64,000 nucleotides of DNA, taken from assembly GCA_024760905.1 (NCBI GenBank), contig CM045746.1, forward strand, positions 5,067,001 through 5,131,000, given 5' to 3'. The DNA comes from Plotosus lineatus (lineage: Eukaryota > Chordata > Actinopteri > Siluriformes > Plotosidae). The first letter of the stretch is position 1; the number at the start of each line of letters is the position of its first letter. A program made the position numbers and the translations under genes. The notes beneath the pieces are model-generated. The model had not been told where the DNA came from, ran no database searches, and saw nothing but the letters and a program-made list of their open reading frames with translations. Below are positions 31,770 through 43,624 of this stretch, one piece after another.

Positions 31770-32245
31770 GGGGTAGGATCCAATGTGTAGGGGTAACCTA
31801 TGAGGTCGAGACGTCCCTCTCCCCAGCCACTTCCTCCAGCTCTTCTGGGGGGACACCTAGGCATTCCCAGACAAGCTGAGAGACATAGTCCCTCTAGCGT
31901 GTTCTAGGTTGACCCTGGGGTCTCTTCCCGCTTGGATACGTCCGAAACACCACACCAAGGAAACGTTTGGGAGGCATTCTGATCTGATACCTGAGCCGCC
32001 TCAACTGGACCCTCTCAATGTGGAGGAGCAGCAGTTCTACTCCAAGCTCTTCCCGGATGGTAGAGCTTCTCACCTTATCCCTAAGGGAAAGCCCCGCCAC
32101 CCGGCAAAGGAAGGTCACTTTAGCCCCTTGTGTCCGCGATCTTGCTCTTTTGGTCACTACCCAAAGCTCGTGACCATAGGTGAGGGTTGGAACGTAGATT
32201 GACTGGTAAATTGAGAGCTTTGTCTTGCAGCTCACCTCCCTTTTC
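31770..32245 (-). pseudogene. LINE C-terminal region (forward 3' segment)
   Basis: The minus-strand frame includes KLSIYQSIYVPTLTYGHELW, VRSSTIREELGVE, RYQIRMPPKRFLG and a basic GKRPQGQPRTR. It is followed by residues reading to a stop before the (GAT)n tail. These are C-terminal signatures of a fish LINE distinct from the RTE family (different RT motifs, different 3' tail). Confidence 0.78.
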
Positions 32246-34165
32246 ACCAAACGGACTGGCACAGACTCCACTTTACAGCAGAGCTTTAGAGGGTGTTTTG
32301 GAGAACGCTCCCTCTGGAATCTCACTCGTTGTTCTGGATGACTTCAATGCCCCATGTGGGCAACAATAGTGTGACCCGGAAGGGTGTGATCGATAGGTAC
32401 GGCCTCTTCAGTCTGAACCTGAATGGTGTTTCGTTGTTGGATTTCTGTACTCATCACAGTTTATCTATGACCAGCACCATATTCGAACATAAGAGTGTCC
32501 ATAAGTGCACTTAGCACCAGGACACCCTAGGCCCCAGTTCGATGACTGACTTTGTAGTTGTGTCACTGGACTTGTGGCTGCATGTTCTGGACACTTGGGT
32601 GAAGAGGGGAGCTAAGCTGTCAACCAATACCCACCTAGTGGTGAGCTGGCTTCGATGGCGGGGGAGGCCGCCCTCCAGACCTGACAGGCCCAAGCATCTT
32701 CTGAGAACACTTGGCGGAGTCTCCTGTCCAAGTGGCCTTTAACTCCCACCTTCGGCAGAGCTACAACCATGTGCCTCCATTGCTGAGTCAGTAGCCCATA
32801 GCTGCGGCCGAAAGATCGTCGGTGCTTGGCGTGGCAGTAACCCCCAAACCCAGTGGTGGACACCTGTGGTGAAGGGGGCTGTCCAGATGAAAAAGGAGGC
32901 CTATTGGGTCTTACTGGCCTGTGGGACTCCCGAGGCAGCAGACAGGTACTGGCAGGCCAAATGTGCTGCAGCTGAAGCGGTCGCAGATGCAAAATGTCAG
33001 GCATTTGAGGCTCGGTTGGCCTCAAAAAGGTTCTGGACCACCATCCAATGCCTTACGAGTGGGAAGCAGTTCTCCACAAATACTCTTTACAGTGGAGGTG
33101 GGGAGCTGCTCACCTCGAATGGGGAAGTCGTTGGGCGATCGAAGGAATACTTCGAGGACCTTCTCAATCCCATCAGTATGCCCTCCATGGAGCAGGAAGA
33201 CCCTGGGGGTTTGGGCGGGGGGGGGGGGGGGGTCCGCCCATCACTAGAGTGAAGGTCACTGAGGTAGTCAAAAAGTTCCTCAATAGTCACGTTCCAGGGT
33301 GGATGAGATCTTCCCTGAATATCTCCGGGCTTTGGATGCTGTAGGACTGTCTTGTTGACACCTCTGTGCAACATCGAGCGGTCATCGGGGGCTGTACCGC
33401 TGGACTGGCAAACCAGGGTGGTAGTCCCCCCTTTTTAAAAAGGGGGACCGGAGGGTGTGTTCCAATTATCAAGGACTCACACTCCTCAGCCTACCCGGAA
33501 AGGTCCATGCAGGAATACTGGAGAGGATTCAGAAGGAACAATGTGGTTTTCGTACTTGCCGCGGTGCTTTTGACCAACTTTTTATGCTCCACAGAATCTT
33601 GGAGGGGGCATGGGAGTTTGCCCAATCTGCCCACATGTGTTTTGTGAATTTGGAGAAGACTTTCGACCGTGTCCCTCGGGCTATCTTGTGGGGTGGCTCC
33701 AGGAGTACGGCGTTCTGGACTCATTGCTAAGGGCCATTCGATTGCTATATCACCGGAGCCAGAGTTTGGTCTGTATTGATAACAGCTGGTCGAATTGGTT
33801 TCCAGTGAGGGTTGGAGTCTGCCAAGGCTATCCTTGGTCACTGATTTTGTTTGTAATTTTTATGGACAGAATTTCTAGGCGCGACCAAGGTGTTGAGGGG
33901 TTCTGGTTTGGTGGCCATCGGATCTTGTTTCTACTTTTTGCGGATGGCATTCTCCTTTAGGCTTCATCAAGCCGGGACCTCCAGCTCTCATTGGAACGAT
34001 TTGCAGTCAAGTGCAAAGCAGCTGGGATGAAAATTAGCATATCCAAGTCCAAGGCCATGATTCTCAGTCAGACAAAGGGTGGAATGCATCCTCTGGGAAT
34101 GAGTTCCTGCCCCAAGTGAAGGAGTTTAAGTATCTTGGGGTCTTGTGCACAAGTGTATGTGATCT
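32246..34165 (+). pseudogene. LINE endonuclease end, linker and RT (inverted 5' segment)
   Basis: Visible in order: VLDDFNA (endonuclease) at 32330, FEHKSVHKCT, SMTDFVVVS, a linker with AKCQAFEARLASKRFW, GRSKEYFEDLLNP, FLKRGTGG near 33440, EQCGF, the RT block FVNLEKTFDRVPRAILW at about 33640-33690 after a shift, FMDRISR, a mutated catalytic FADG at 33943 (second D replaced), and KYLG-like residues at 34130. Several frameshifts and a poly(G) run at 33218. Dead copy. Confidence 0.78.
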
Positions 34166-34949
34166 TCTATTTGTCCATCAGTGCATCTTAGTCTGTCACT
34201 TTATTTCTCAGATATTTCAACTTCAGCATGGGAAACAATGATCTCCAAACATTCTGACCTTGCTCTGACTTTGACCTTTGAGCTAGACATTCTAAAATGA
34301 AATTATTTCTGTGACTCAGGTAGGGCAGCGTCCTCAGCAAGTTTGATGAAAATCTGTGCATGGGTGTGGTCAGGATTTTGTTAAAAGACAGATAAACAAA
34401 TAGACAGATGATTAAAATATCTCCACCAAACCTCCAATTAGTGGTGAAGGTAATAAGCTTTTCCAGTAAGCCAGAGTTAGCCTATGGACTGCACTGCTTC
34501 TTGTGTAGAATTAGAAGTGTCACTTTAATGGCCATACTGTGTAAACTTTTGACTGAAATGTGTGAAAAGCTCAGGGGATCAGCTCTTTCTGAAATACTCG
34601 GTGATCACTGTCTGGCACCAACACCCATACCCCCTTCAAAATCATTATTTGTCTTATTCTGATGTGTGGTCTTACGAGGGTGGGTGGAAAGGTGTGTAAG
34701 CTGAAACTTATGTAGTAATCCATCTGCAGCATATATGAAAGAGATGTGTAGACCACAGAGGAGCCTCTCTTAAAAAATAAACCAAATAGGGCCAAACTCA
34801 ACTGCTGCATCATGGTCAGCGGATAAAGCTTTCAGCCCACCCTTGTAATGTTAACAGAACCTCATCACTTGGACCCATGTATGAATCTATGGACTGAGTT
34901 GCTGGTTAATATTAGGGTGAATAAATATCTGCATAAATGTCATACATCT
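34166..34949. other. No gene seen; one dispersed repeat
   Basis: 34240-34385 shares phrases with 1460-1600 and the right-arm equivalent. Otherwise nothing recognisable. Confidence 0.4.
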
Positions 34950-35275
34950 ACTTATTCACTCACTCACTGATTTACCATTCAACTTAATCCTATTGGGATT
35001 ACATGAACACTGAAGACTATCTCAGCCAAGTCTGTGCAATGGCACCCTGAACAGTTTACCTGTCCATCACAGGGAAATGCACACACAACCATTCACACTC
35101 ACACCTGGGGCAATTTGGAACAGGCAATTAATCTAATGTGCATGTCTTTAGACGGTTGGAGGAAACTTGAGAACCCAGGAAAAAAACCTACACAAGTACT
35201 CGCTGAGCTTGTGACTCAAGCCCAGGACCTTCTTTCTGTGATGTGAACATGCTAACCACTATAGCACCATTCCAT
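34950..35275 (-). repeat. V-SINE-like element
   Basis: The minus-strand head near 35275 (a degraded GTGCTATAGTGGTTAGCATG) precedes a body with CATTAGATTAATTGCC and an L2-like tail ending at TTCACTCACTCACTG. Confidence 0.65.
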
Positions 35276-36116
35276 CCACCTAATATACCTGAGTTTAGAT
35301 TTATCTAATTGAATTAGAAGGTGAGGAAAGGGTTTTAACAGTATGCAAACAGACAAAACAAGAGTTAAGAAATCTGCCCTGGTGATGTCACCCATCACTC
35401 ATCAGCACAAGATCTGTTTATCGTCTTACCTGTAAGACATGCTGTCTGGAGTGAATCAGAGAAAAACAAAATCTTAGTGCTATTCAGACACTTTTAGGGC
35501 AATGCATATAAAAATTAATGGCATGTAGGTTTGTATACATTTTTGATACGGGGTGCGGTTTAGCTTCATGCATGTGTTTTTAGGCTTCCATCTGTTAAAC
35601 GTGACTGCAGCTTGATGTTTATCAGGTGTGAGAAGGACTGCTCGTGTGCATATGTATAGCCAAACATGGTCAATACGATAGGACTCACACGCTAAAGTGT
35701 TTGTGACAAGAAGCGCGTCCCAAGTTTTTGGCAATCAGCTGGTCTGCGGGTTGAAGTTTTTCCATGTCTGTCCATTTGTGTTTGCTTGCCAGCTGTGCTT
35801 GGCTTTGTGCAAATGAACTGATCAAAAATGAGGAAATTTACCTCTTTACTTAAAAACAACAAGTGCAGTCTGTGGCTGTTGTTATAATCCAATAAAATTA
35901 GAGTTTCAAGGTATCGAACCCGCCCACATACTGGTGTAGAGAAAAGATTGGCTGTCCGCTGTGCGCCAGAGTGACGTGGCATTGAAAATAGATGTATAAA
36001 TTGAAATGTGTGAGATTTATTCCTCTGTTTTTGTTTTATTTGATGGCTTTTTTTGTATTTTTATTTAAATGACAATGAAATTATGTATTCATTATTCTGT
36101 CAAGTAAGGCCACCTA
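35276..36116. other. No gene seen
   Basis: No coding signature and no recognised transposable element. It belongs to the less repeat-dense part of the window. Confidence 0.4.
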
Positions 36117-36190
36117 TTTATTTGAGAGCCAGATACAGTCATCAAAAGAGCCACATCTGGCTCGCGAGCCATAGGTTCCCGACCTCTGCC
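36117..36190 (+). mobile_element. hAT (Charlie-like) right-end fragment
   Basis: GAGCCACATCTGGCTCGCGA followed by GCCATAGGTTCCCGACC is the characteristic right terminus of a hAT family different from H. The left end is not visible. Confidence 0.65.
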
Positions 36191-36487
36191 ACAAAGTAAC
36201 TTCATTACAGTCCAAAATGTATTCCGGTTGCTTTTACCACAACTGTCAGTCCTAAATAATTATGAGAAATAATTTATATTACCAGCAGTGAAAAGTCATC
36301 TTCACATATTAGCATGCAACATCTGTCCACCTCTCTCTGAGACCAATAATGGATGAGCTCAGCAACATCCACTGACTAGAGTATTTGTTAGAGAATGGTG
36401 CGAAATAGGCATCAAAGGAAAAGAGGCTCCAACTGAATTCAACTCAGCGACATCCATCAAGTCTGAGGTGAATAATTAATAAATATA

Positions 36488-36790
36488 CAGTAGGCCCTCG
36501 ATATTCGCGGGAGTTCGGTTCCGGCCCCTCCCGTGAATGAAGATAATCTGTGAGTTCTGCACCCGGAAGTAAAACCCCATGTATCATATTATATGCGCGA
36601 ATGAGCAACTGGAGGTAAAATACTGTGAATCAATTACATGCGCTAAAATATGCTTCTTAAACACATTCTATAGACAGTCTTACTCATTAATACAGTATTA
36701 ATGTAGTAAAATGTAGTAATAATTTAGAAACTGTTACTGTTATATTTATTTATGATAAAATACAAACATTATACAGCATATACTATTGTA
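36488..36790 (+). mobile_element. Tigger-like family T1, left-end fragment
   Basis: It begins CAGTAGGCCCTCGATATTCG after TA. It matches 20921-21230 closely and then ends. Confidence 0.8.
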
Positions 36791-36931
36791 AACCACTAGT
36801 ATTAAAGTCTTTTTCAATTATTATTCCAGTACCGTATCTGAGTTAATGTTTAGAATGTTTCTGCGTGAGATTTTATGTTCTAATAGCATGTTTAACAAAC
36901 GATACCAAAAGGTCTAACTTTATTACGCTTC

Positions 36932-36944
<13 letters not shown>

Positions 36945-36962
<18 letters not shown>

Positions 36963-37170
36963 ACTAGGGACAATTTGGAACTACCAATTAGTCTACTGTG
37001 CACGTCATTGGTTTTTGGGAGGAAACCAGAGTAGCTGGAAGAAACCTACACAAGCATGATCGGTAACATGCAAACTTCACACAGAAACACCATCACTGAG
37101 CCCGGGACTTGAACCCAGGGCCTTCTTGCTGTGAAGCAGATTTGGTAACCACTACCATACCGCACACTCA
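36945..37170 (-). repeat. V-SINE-like element preceded by (CA)n
   Basis: Minus-strand tRNA-like head with B-box-like GGTTCAAGTCC, followed by the body (GTAGACTAATTGGTAGTTCC) running into CA repeats at 36936-36962. Confidence 0.7.
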
Positions 37171-38200
37171 CTGACTATGCTTTTTCTTTAATGTGTCACT
37201 TGTGTCTGTAAATATACCGCACAGTAATCTGCAGCAATCCGAGGTTCATGTAAATAGTGAAAATTTTTAAATATCAAAACATCACTGATGTCAGTATGTA
37301 GTGCTGGTACTGTTCACACTCTATCAACTATTTAAGAGATATATTTTTATAACAGAAAAAATTAAATGCACACATTCCTTATTAGAATCCGTAATTTGGG
37401 ATAGAGGGGCCATTATATGATGGAGCGGTTTCTGATTTATCTGCATTCATAACTGAAAGCAGTGTTTGTTAACATGGAGGCAGAAATGACTCCACTGCAG
37501 AAGTGAGTGTTTTCCCTCCTTCTTAATTCTCTCCTCCTTTTCCACTCTCTCTATCTTCTTCTCTCTCCTCCTCTCCTTCCACCCCAACCTCGATTTTCTT
37601 CAGAGCTATAAAACAGTACGATAGAGCCAGATCTGTATGCGGTGTGCAGATGACTGGGTGCATTGTTCAAGGTTATGACTGTACTCCACCCCTACTGAGG
37701 GAGAACATAACAGGCGGAGAGTGACAGTTGTTGTCCACAATCTGCAGAATATAATGGTGCAAAAAGGGTGCTAAATAAAACAATAATAATGATAAAAATA
37801 ATAACAATGCATTGTCAACCAAAAGCTCTTTTACTACTCTTTTACTCTTTTAATCCCCTTGAAACAGTCTCCAAAGGCCACATCAGATCAACAAGCTTTT
37901 AATGATGTATTATTTGGGATTACTATTTTTATTATATGCAGTCTTTCATCTTTATTGGGAAGTAGATTAGGAAGATTAAATAAGTATTATAGTATAAGAC
38001 AGTAATGACAAGAAGACAGCAATTAGGTAAAAGCAATAAATCATACAAAAATATATAAACTTTTACTTTATTTAGAAGCAACAATATACTTATTGTGTAA
38101 CTAAATCAAATCTGACAGCATAGCCTTGAACATGTGTGCAATAAGTGTGTGTGAGGAAAAAGGAGGGGGCGGAGGTGAGGCAAGGTAGGCGTGATGGGAA
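37171..38200. other. Repeat-poor sequence upstream of the candidate exon
   Basis: No transposon signature is visible. A TC-rich tract lies at 37510-37590. It may contain promoter or other regulatory sequence for the exon at 38455, but no specific site can be supported. Confidence 0.3.
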
Positions 38201-38397
38201 GGAGGAGACATGGATGACTGGTTGAGTGAGAGCGAGAAACTGAGAGAGAGAGAGAGAGAGGGTGAGAGAGGCAGAGGCAGCACTCACACACAGCCTTGCA
38301 GAAAGAAAGCGAGAAAGAGATTGAGAGAGGGAGACAAATACAGAGGAACACCGAAAAGAAGAGGACAAACGAAGACGACAGGAGAAGGAAGGGAGCA

Positions 38398-38448
38398 ATG
38401 CCTGCTGAAAAGGCACCTCTTTCTCTGTCACCTACCGGCCCTCAGTAA
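38398..38448 (+). promoter_or_regulatory. Possible upstream ORF in a 5' leader
   Basis: A 16-codon frame starts at ATG 38398 and stops at TAA 38446-38448, seven bases before the candidate main start. If the exon call is right, this uORF would dampen initiation. It lies in a GA-rich leader (38225-38400). Confidence 0.3.
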
Positions 38449-38454
38449 GACACC

Positions 38455-38482
38455 ATGGGCTGTATTGGCTCCCGCACTATCA
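38455..38482 (+). CDS. fam131b: Candidate first coding exon, FAM131B-like N-terminus
   Basis: ATG in a strong context (CACCATGGG) opens MGCIGSRTI and is followed, after one further base, by a splice donor GTAAGA at 38483-38488. MGC is a typical myristoylation/palmitoylation start. From memory of the family, vertebrate FAM131B begins with almost the same nine residues before a phase-shifting first intron; its biochemical role is not established. The location fits: a repeat-poor stretch with a purine-rich leader and an upstream ORF. No second exon was found in the window, so it would lie outside or be too short to recognise. The overlapping frame at 38210-38548 is in a different phase and looks like low-complexity noise. 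Chance occurrence of nine codons plus donor cannot be excluded. Confidence 0.4.
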
Positions 38483-39001
38483 GTAAGATTCTTTATGCTG
38501 TTTCAGTACATTTCTATTAGGCTCAGAAGAAAGGCACTGGGGTGGTGAAGTGGGCGATGCTAATACACACACACACACATGCACGCACATGCATGCACGC
38601 TCCCTATCAGTGAAAGTGTCAGTGTTTCTATGGAAACCCTCTGGTGCAAGGCTGTTTATCTTGGACTGTGGTTTGTAATGGTCCTGAGTAAGACAGCGGA
38701 TGAGCTAATAGGTGGCGGAGACGGTGTTCAAACGAGAGGTTAAGAGTACAGGGTGGGCTGGTGTTTATACAGACAATGATGGAAGCAAGGAAGGAAGACA
38801 GAAGAATGGATGAAAGATGATCAATACAGGGTACTGTAGTGCAGCAGATATGGGTGAAAACAGATGGATGAAGAGGAGTGAGAGAAGTGATCGAGTAAAA
38901 GAGACCCCACGGAGGGAAGAGTAGAGAAAACACATGCATGTGTGAGTTTGAAGGCTCGGTGAAGGCTTAGCAGATGTCATCAAGTTTATTTCAAGATCTG
39001 C

Positions 39002-39032
<31 letters not shown>

Positions 39033-39034
39033 CT

Positions 39035-39072
<38 letters not shown>
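39002..39072. repeat. (TG)n microsatellite
   Basis: TG repeats broken once by TCTCTC. Confidence 0.95.
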
Positions 39073-39074
<2 letters not shown>

Positions 39075-40254
39075 GTGCCATTTAGCCTGTTTTTTTTATC
39101 TAAAAGCACTTGAAATGTAACTCGAGCTAATTTGAGACCAGGATGTGATGGCGGTTCTCAGTAGAGCTCGTTACTCTCGAGTTCTGCTCGTTTTTTAAAT
39201 CATTCAAACACTCCAACATAATTACATCAACCTATAGCTGGGCCACTGCCTGAGACAGAATGAAACGATTGGCGCCATATTTGACCTTTGATTGTCATTG
39301 AGTCAGCGTTAAATGCAACAAAGTACTGGTTCTGTCTGAAAAATCCTGGGCAGAGTACACTTAACACCTGACCGCTCAGAAAGTAAATCCCACCAGTTCA
39401 TCTGTCATCCTCTTCAACCACAACACAGCAGTGTTTCTTCCTTTCTTTCTTTTATAGGAAAACATTGTGTGTGTGTGTGTGTGTTTAGTTGCCTCTTCAG
39501 CTTACAGAAGCATTGCTCTCATATTAAACATGATGAGCTATAATTAGTATCTGGTTTATCGTGAGAGAAGAAAAAGAAGTAAAAGAAGATGATGAGAGCA
39601 CGTTTTATGCCTTGAATATGGGTCAAGTGCTTTTCATAGAATACTTCACTGTCTGGTCTGTAGACACCGCAATAAACTGCAATTGCCGTAGAAACTGCGT
39701 TATTATTATTATTATTATATGGATGCTTGTATAGTGCAGTATTCATACAAGCGTATGCTCAATGCGTATGAGAATAATTGAATATTATACAATATAATTA
39801 ATTAGAGCAATTGTCTGGTTAGTGCAGGACACTGATCTCAAAAACTTTGTGTTTCGAACTTGAAGCCAAGTGGTATGGTGGTATAGTAGTTAACATGTCC
39901 ACCTCATAGCAAGTAAGTTCTGGGTTCAAATTCTGTGCTCAGTGATTCTGTGTCTCTATGTGGTTTTGTGGGTTTTTATTTGTGTCCTCTGCAACTACTG
40001 TATTGTCATCTGACATGGTGGCATGGGACCAAAATGAAACCTGTTGTCACGCACTGTATATCATAAACGTTGTTTATGATATAAAGTGCATTGCTGTTAT
40101 ACAGTACACTTGTTGCATACACGTAGGCTAATATTGTTGTGGGTCAGGAGTACTCTGGGACTGTTTTGTGTCTGCTGGTGCAGGGAGTTGTGCAATGATT
40201 AATGCCACAATAAATTCTACAAAGTACAGGGGTTCATTCAGGAAAACATTAGCT
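39073..40254. other. No gene seen; degraded SINE piece
   Basis: 39870-39985 resembles a V-SINE head and body (GTTAACATGTCCACCTCATA; GGGTTCAAATTCTG). The remainder is unassigned. A (GA)n tract follows at 40260-40294. Confidence 0.4.
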
Positions 40255-40256
40255 GA

Positions 40257-40294
<38 letters not shown>

Positions 40295-40554
40295 ATTTAG
40301 CAAAATGATGAACCAAACATATTTCCAAATCAACAAAGAAATCATTTCTGGTTTGAAATGAAAAAGGAAGTCTGTATGCACAAAACTAAAACCATACAAA
40401 TTTAAGTCTCTATCTATAGGAATGCAACCATAATCCCCTACAAGCGTATACAGTACAACCTTCCTGCACGTTACAGAAAGAGACCGGGTGTTATTACTTT
40501 CTTCACCTCAGGATTCAGTATTAATTGTAGGGATTTTACACTCAGATGGATTGG

Positions 40555-40769
40555 TGGTGGGTAGAATGGCGGCATTGTAGTTAGCACAACCTGCCTCACA
40601 GAAAAGAAGTCCGGCAAGGGAGTTTCTGCGTGGAGTTTGCCTGATCTTGTGTTTGTGTGGGTTTCTAATGGATCCTCTGGTGTCCTCCCACAGTCCAATG
40701 ACATGCACATTAGGCTAAATGGCAGTTTCAACGTGAGTTTAAGTGTGAATGTTTGAGTCTGAATGCTTT

Positions 40770-40814
<45 letters not shown>

Positions 40815-40935
40815 GTGTGTCTGTCTGTGTGTGTGTGTGTGTGTGTGTGTTGCCCTGTGATGGTCTGGGGAGCTGTTCAGAGTGACCCTGCCCTTTGCCA
40901 GCACCGGCTGAGATAATGGATGGAGGAATTGGCTA
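40555..40935 (+). repeat. V-SINE-like element containing a long (TG)n tract
   Basis: Head near 40570 (ATTGTAGTTAGCACAACCTG), body with CCTCCCACAGTCCAATGACA, then (TG)n at 40770-40850 and an L2-like tail (GGAGCTGTTCAGAGTGACCC) ending ATGGATGG. Confidence 0.75.
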
Positions 40936-41164
40936 AATATAAAGTATATTACTGCCCGTTTGAGATCAAAGTAGCTGAACGTCATTAGAATTAAGTTCAT
41001 TCGTCATTTTTATACACCTCACTCATCGTCTTATTTTCTGCATTGAAATCGCTGTTCCAGCTGAATGATTCAGTCTACATTGTGCCTAACATGGTCTCAT
41101 GTGCCTGAGCAATACTATGATTGATAACCATGATTCCGTTTGTGTGGATGATCCACAATGAAAA

Positions 41165-41209
<45 letters not shown>

Positions 41210-41369
41210 GCAAAGGAAACCGCAAAGAATGAGTCAGAGGAGAGGGAGGTGGGCGGGAAGGACTGAGCAATATGGAAGAAGAAGTTTGAATATAAAAATG
41301 AATGAGAATAAATTAGTAAAGAATAACATACACATTAAGACGTGAAATCATCTGTAAAAGATTACATCA

Positions 41370-41660
41370 TTTATTTTCTGAAACACTTTTTCCTGTATTA
41401 ATGTTGCAGGCAGTTAATGCCTATCTCAGCCTACTTTAGGCCTGAATGGCTCACTGGACCATTAGATAGATACATGCATTCACACTTACACTTAATGGCA
41501 ATTGAGAATATCCAAATGTGCATGACTTTGGACTGTGAGAGGAAACCACAGTACCCAGAGGAAAACCAATACAAGCATGGGGAGAACATACAAACTCCAC
41601 ACAGAAACGTCCTGGCTGAGATTGGGACTTGAACCCAGGTCCGTCTTAGTGTCAGATAGA
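41370..41660 (-). repeat. V-SINE-like element
   Basis: Minus-strand head with GGTTCAAGTCCCAATC at 41620-41635, body with CACAGTCCAAAGTCATGCAC, and tail running to 41370. Confidence 0.75.
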
Positions 41661-41670
41661 AGTGCTAACC

Positions 41671-42885
41671 CAAGGGTCGGCAACCTTTGCCATTCAAGGA
41701 GCCATTTGGTCCCATTTTCCACATTAAAGGAAACACTGGGAGCCACAAATCCTTTTTTGACATTTAAAATCAAATAACACTGCATATTATGTTTTTTCCC
41801 CTTTTCCTTCATGTTAATATAAAAAACAATGTGTTGCATTGTTGAGTTAAACAACTGCAGAGACAATTAAATTACAATTGTGCTTGCAACAAAAACATTT
41901 AGATAAAAAAAAAGATGTTGAATAAAAAGTTACGTTTAATGAAAATTCCAAATGTCTATTTGAGGCCTGAGGCAGTGGTGGCCTGGTGGTAAAGGGCGTT
42001 GGATCACTGATCCTAAGGTTGGGGGTTCAAGCCCCAATCTCCACAGGTTGTCACTGTCCCCCTCGTGCACTTACTAGGTTATTAAAGGCTGGTCATGTCT
42101 CTCACTGTCTGTGGTGTGAGGTTCATGTAAAAGAACCATAGCTGACTTTCAACAAGAGGAGCTGCATATTCGTCAGTGTATTCCTGCCCTGCGATGACCT
42201 GGTGAGCTGTCCAGGGTGTACTCTGCCCTCGCCTGGAGTCAGCTGGGATTGGCGCTAGCCTCCCTGCAACCCTAATTAGAATTATTCAGTTCAGAAAATG
42301 AATGAATGTGTTAGAGTCCGTCTAGTATTTTTATAAAGAAAAAGAATATCTATCCCACGAAGCGAGGGACGGGGTGCAGCCAGATGCGTTAACGGGTTGG
42401 GTAGCCTACCTCACCATCTCTCCCTGCGTGTGATTTTCTTTATTCGTTATATTAATATTGTTTGACATAGTTTTAATCTACAAAAACGACAGCAACACAG
42501 AAAAGTATATGAAGAGTTAATTTAAAAAGAAGCCTGCTTAACATTCTTTTAAATAATATTAATGCTTAATACTGTACTGACCGATTCATTCTCAGAGTGG
42601 AGACAGAACCACACCCAGTCTTTTATTTTGTCACTAGGAGGAGAGTAATTTAATTTGGAGATTGCTCTGCATAAACAGAATCTCATCCACTGTCTCTTAC
42701 TTCATTTCCGTTTCTCGATTACAAACCCCCGCGGCGGAAAAATCTCTCTCGCCCGCCACGCTTCTGTTGGGATGGCAAGAACACTGCTTGCCATGAGCAC
42801 AAGGGTTTGGAAATACCATTCACTAACACAGCAGATCAAAAACACAGAGACTCTCAACTCCACTCTGAAGTCGTCCAAACAAATA
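41671..42885 (+). mobile_element. Non-autonomous hAT family H, copy H5 (right end missing), carrying an intact SINE
   Basis: It starts CAAGGGTCGGCAACC and follows H1-H3 up to CAAACAAATATCC near 42885, where homology stops. Unlike H1-H3, which retain only the last ~55 bp of an L2-like SINE tail, H5 has a complete SINE-A (41968-42312) at the same point. Confidence 0.85.
41968..42312 (+). repeat. SINE-A with L2-like tail, inside H5
   Basis: Head GGCAGTGGTGGCCTGGTGG with A and B boxes, SINE-A body (CATGTCTCTCACTGTCTGTG), and L2-like tail GGTGAGCTGTCCAGGGTGTA ending AAAATGAATGAATG. It is continuous with the hAT sequence downstream in the same way as the truncated tails in sister copies. Confidence 0.85.
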
Positions 42886-43154
42886 TCCAGGATAGCAAAG
42901 CAAAAAGTCCTCGCCTGAGTGGAGGACAGTTCAGCCCTGGAATTCACCAAGAACCCTTACAGATTCAAAATGCTCCTTCCTCTCCTCAGTCCTTGATAGC
43001 TATATCACCAACTAACTGGTCCTGGTCTCCCAAACAAGTCGTTTTCTCTCTGGTACCAGCCCGAACAAGCCCAGACAAGCCCAGACATGTCTGTGTTGCT
43101 CCTCCCCTCTGTTGGATTGGCCAACTCCAGTCCTTTCCACTGTTTTCTATAGGA

Positions 43155-43465
43155 TGTAACACTCCCCTGTGATTGCGCAACACCCCAAAGCATTGTACAA
43201 TACCACCAGTACACGTGCACCCAGGTCTCACACCACTACTACCTCAAAGTACATGTGTCCTTAAACATATTGCATCTATGTGTGAAACTATCAATAGCCC
43301 TGACTCACCAATGTGTACCAGCGAGTAGATACAGCAAACATATATAAGTATTTTAGCAAAGATATGCAGGACCCCCAATTTAGACTTAATGACCACCTTT
43401 TATATTACACATAATTAAGACACTTATTAAAGCTAATTGCTATGACTCTACCCTAGTATATAACA
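43155..43465 (-). repeat. Candidate 3' LTR of the gypsy-type element
   Basis: Begins (minus strand) TGTTATATACTAGGG immediately after a purine tract and ends GGGAGTGTTACA, giving TG...CA ends over 311 bp, with TATATAAGT inside. It does not match the candidate 5' LTR at 48438-49128 by eye, so at least one of the two assignments is wrong or the element is chimeric. Confidence 0.4.
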
Positions 43466-43479
43466 ATCCTCCTCCCTTA
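43466..43479 (-). other. Polypurine tract
   Basis: Minus-strand AAGGGAGGAGGAT directly before the TG of the candidate 3' LTR. Such tracts prime plus-strand synthesis in LTR retrotransposons. Confidence 0.55.
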
Positions 43480-43624
43480 AAGAAAGAAAGCTGTAATAAA
43501 ACGAAGGCTTTCTTTTCTGGTGTCTAGTCATATCTACCAACTCTAAGAGCTATATGTACTCCCTATTTTACCCTGGATAATGCATCCTCAATGAGATTAT
43601 CCTTTCCCCGAACATGTTGTATGT

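Larger units (their letters stand above)
31722..34165 (-). mobile_element. Second LINE family copy with 5' inversion (twin-priming structure)
   Basis: The 3' end is at about 31722, marked by a (GAT)n tail read on the minus strand. 31770-32245 encodes the C-terminal part on the minus strand. The adjoining 32246-34165 encodes endonuclease end, linker and RT on the plus strand. On the minus strand the order is therefore: inverted 5' segment whose outer edge is the KYLG region (34130), then a forward 3' segment starting about 20 codons downstream of that. This is the arrangement expected from twin priming. No target duplication was found by eye. Confidence 0.75.

Noticed and set aside
31894..34165. 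Two separate LINE insertions in opposite orientation
   Set aside because: Kept only as an alternative: the two segments are complementary parts of one protein with a small gap and a single 3' tail, better explained by one inverted insertion.
38210..38548. 112-codon arginine/glutamate-rich frame
   Set aside because: Produced by a GA-rich leader; its phase differs from the better-supported MGCIGSRTI exon.
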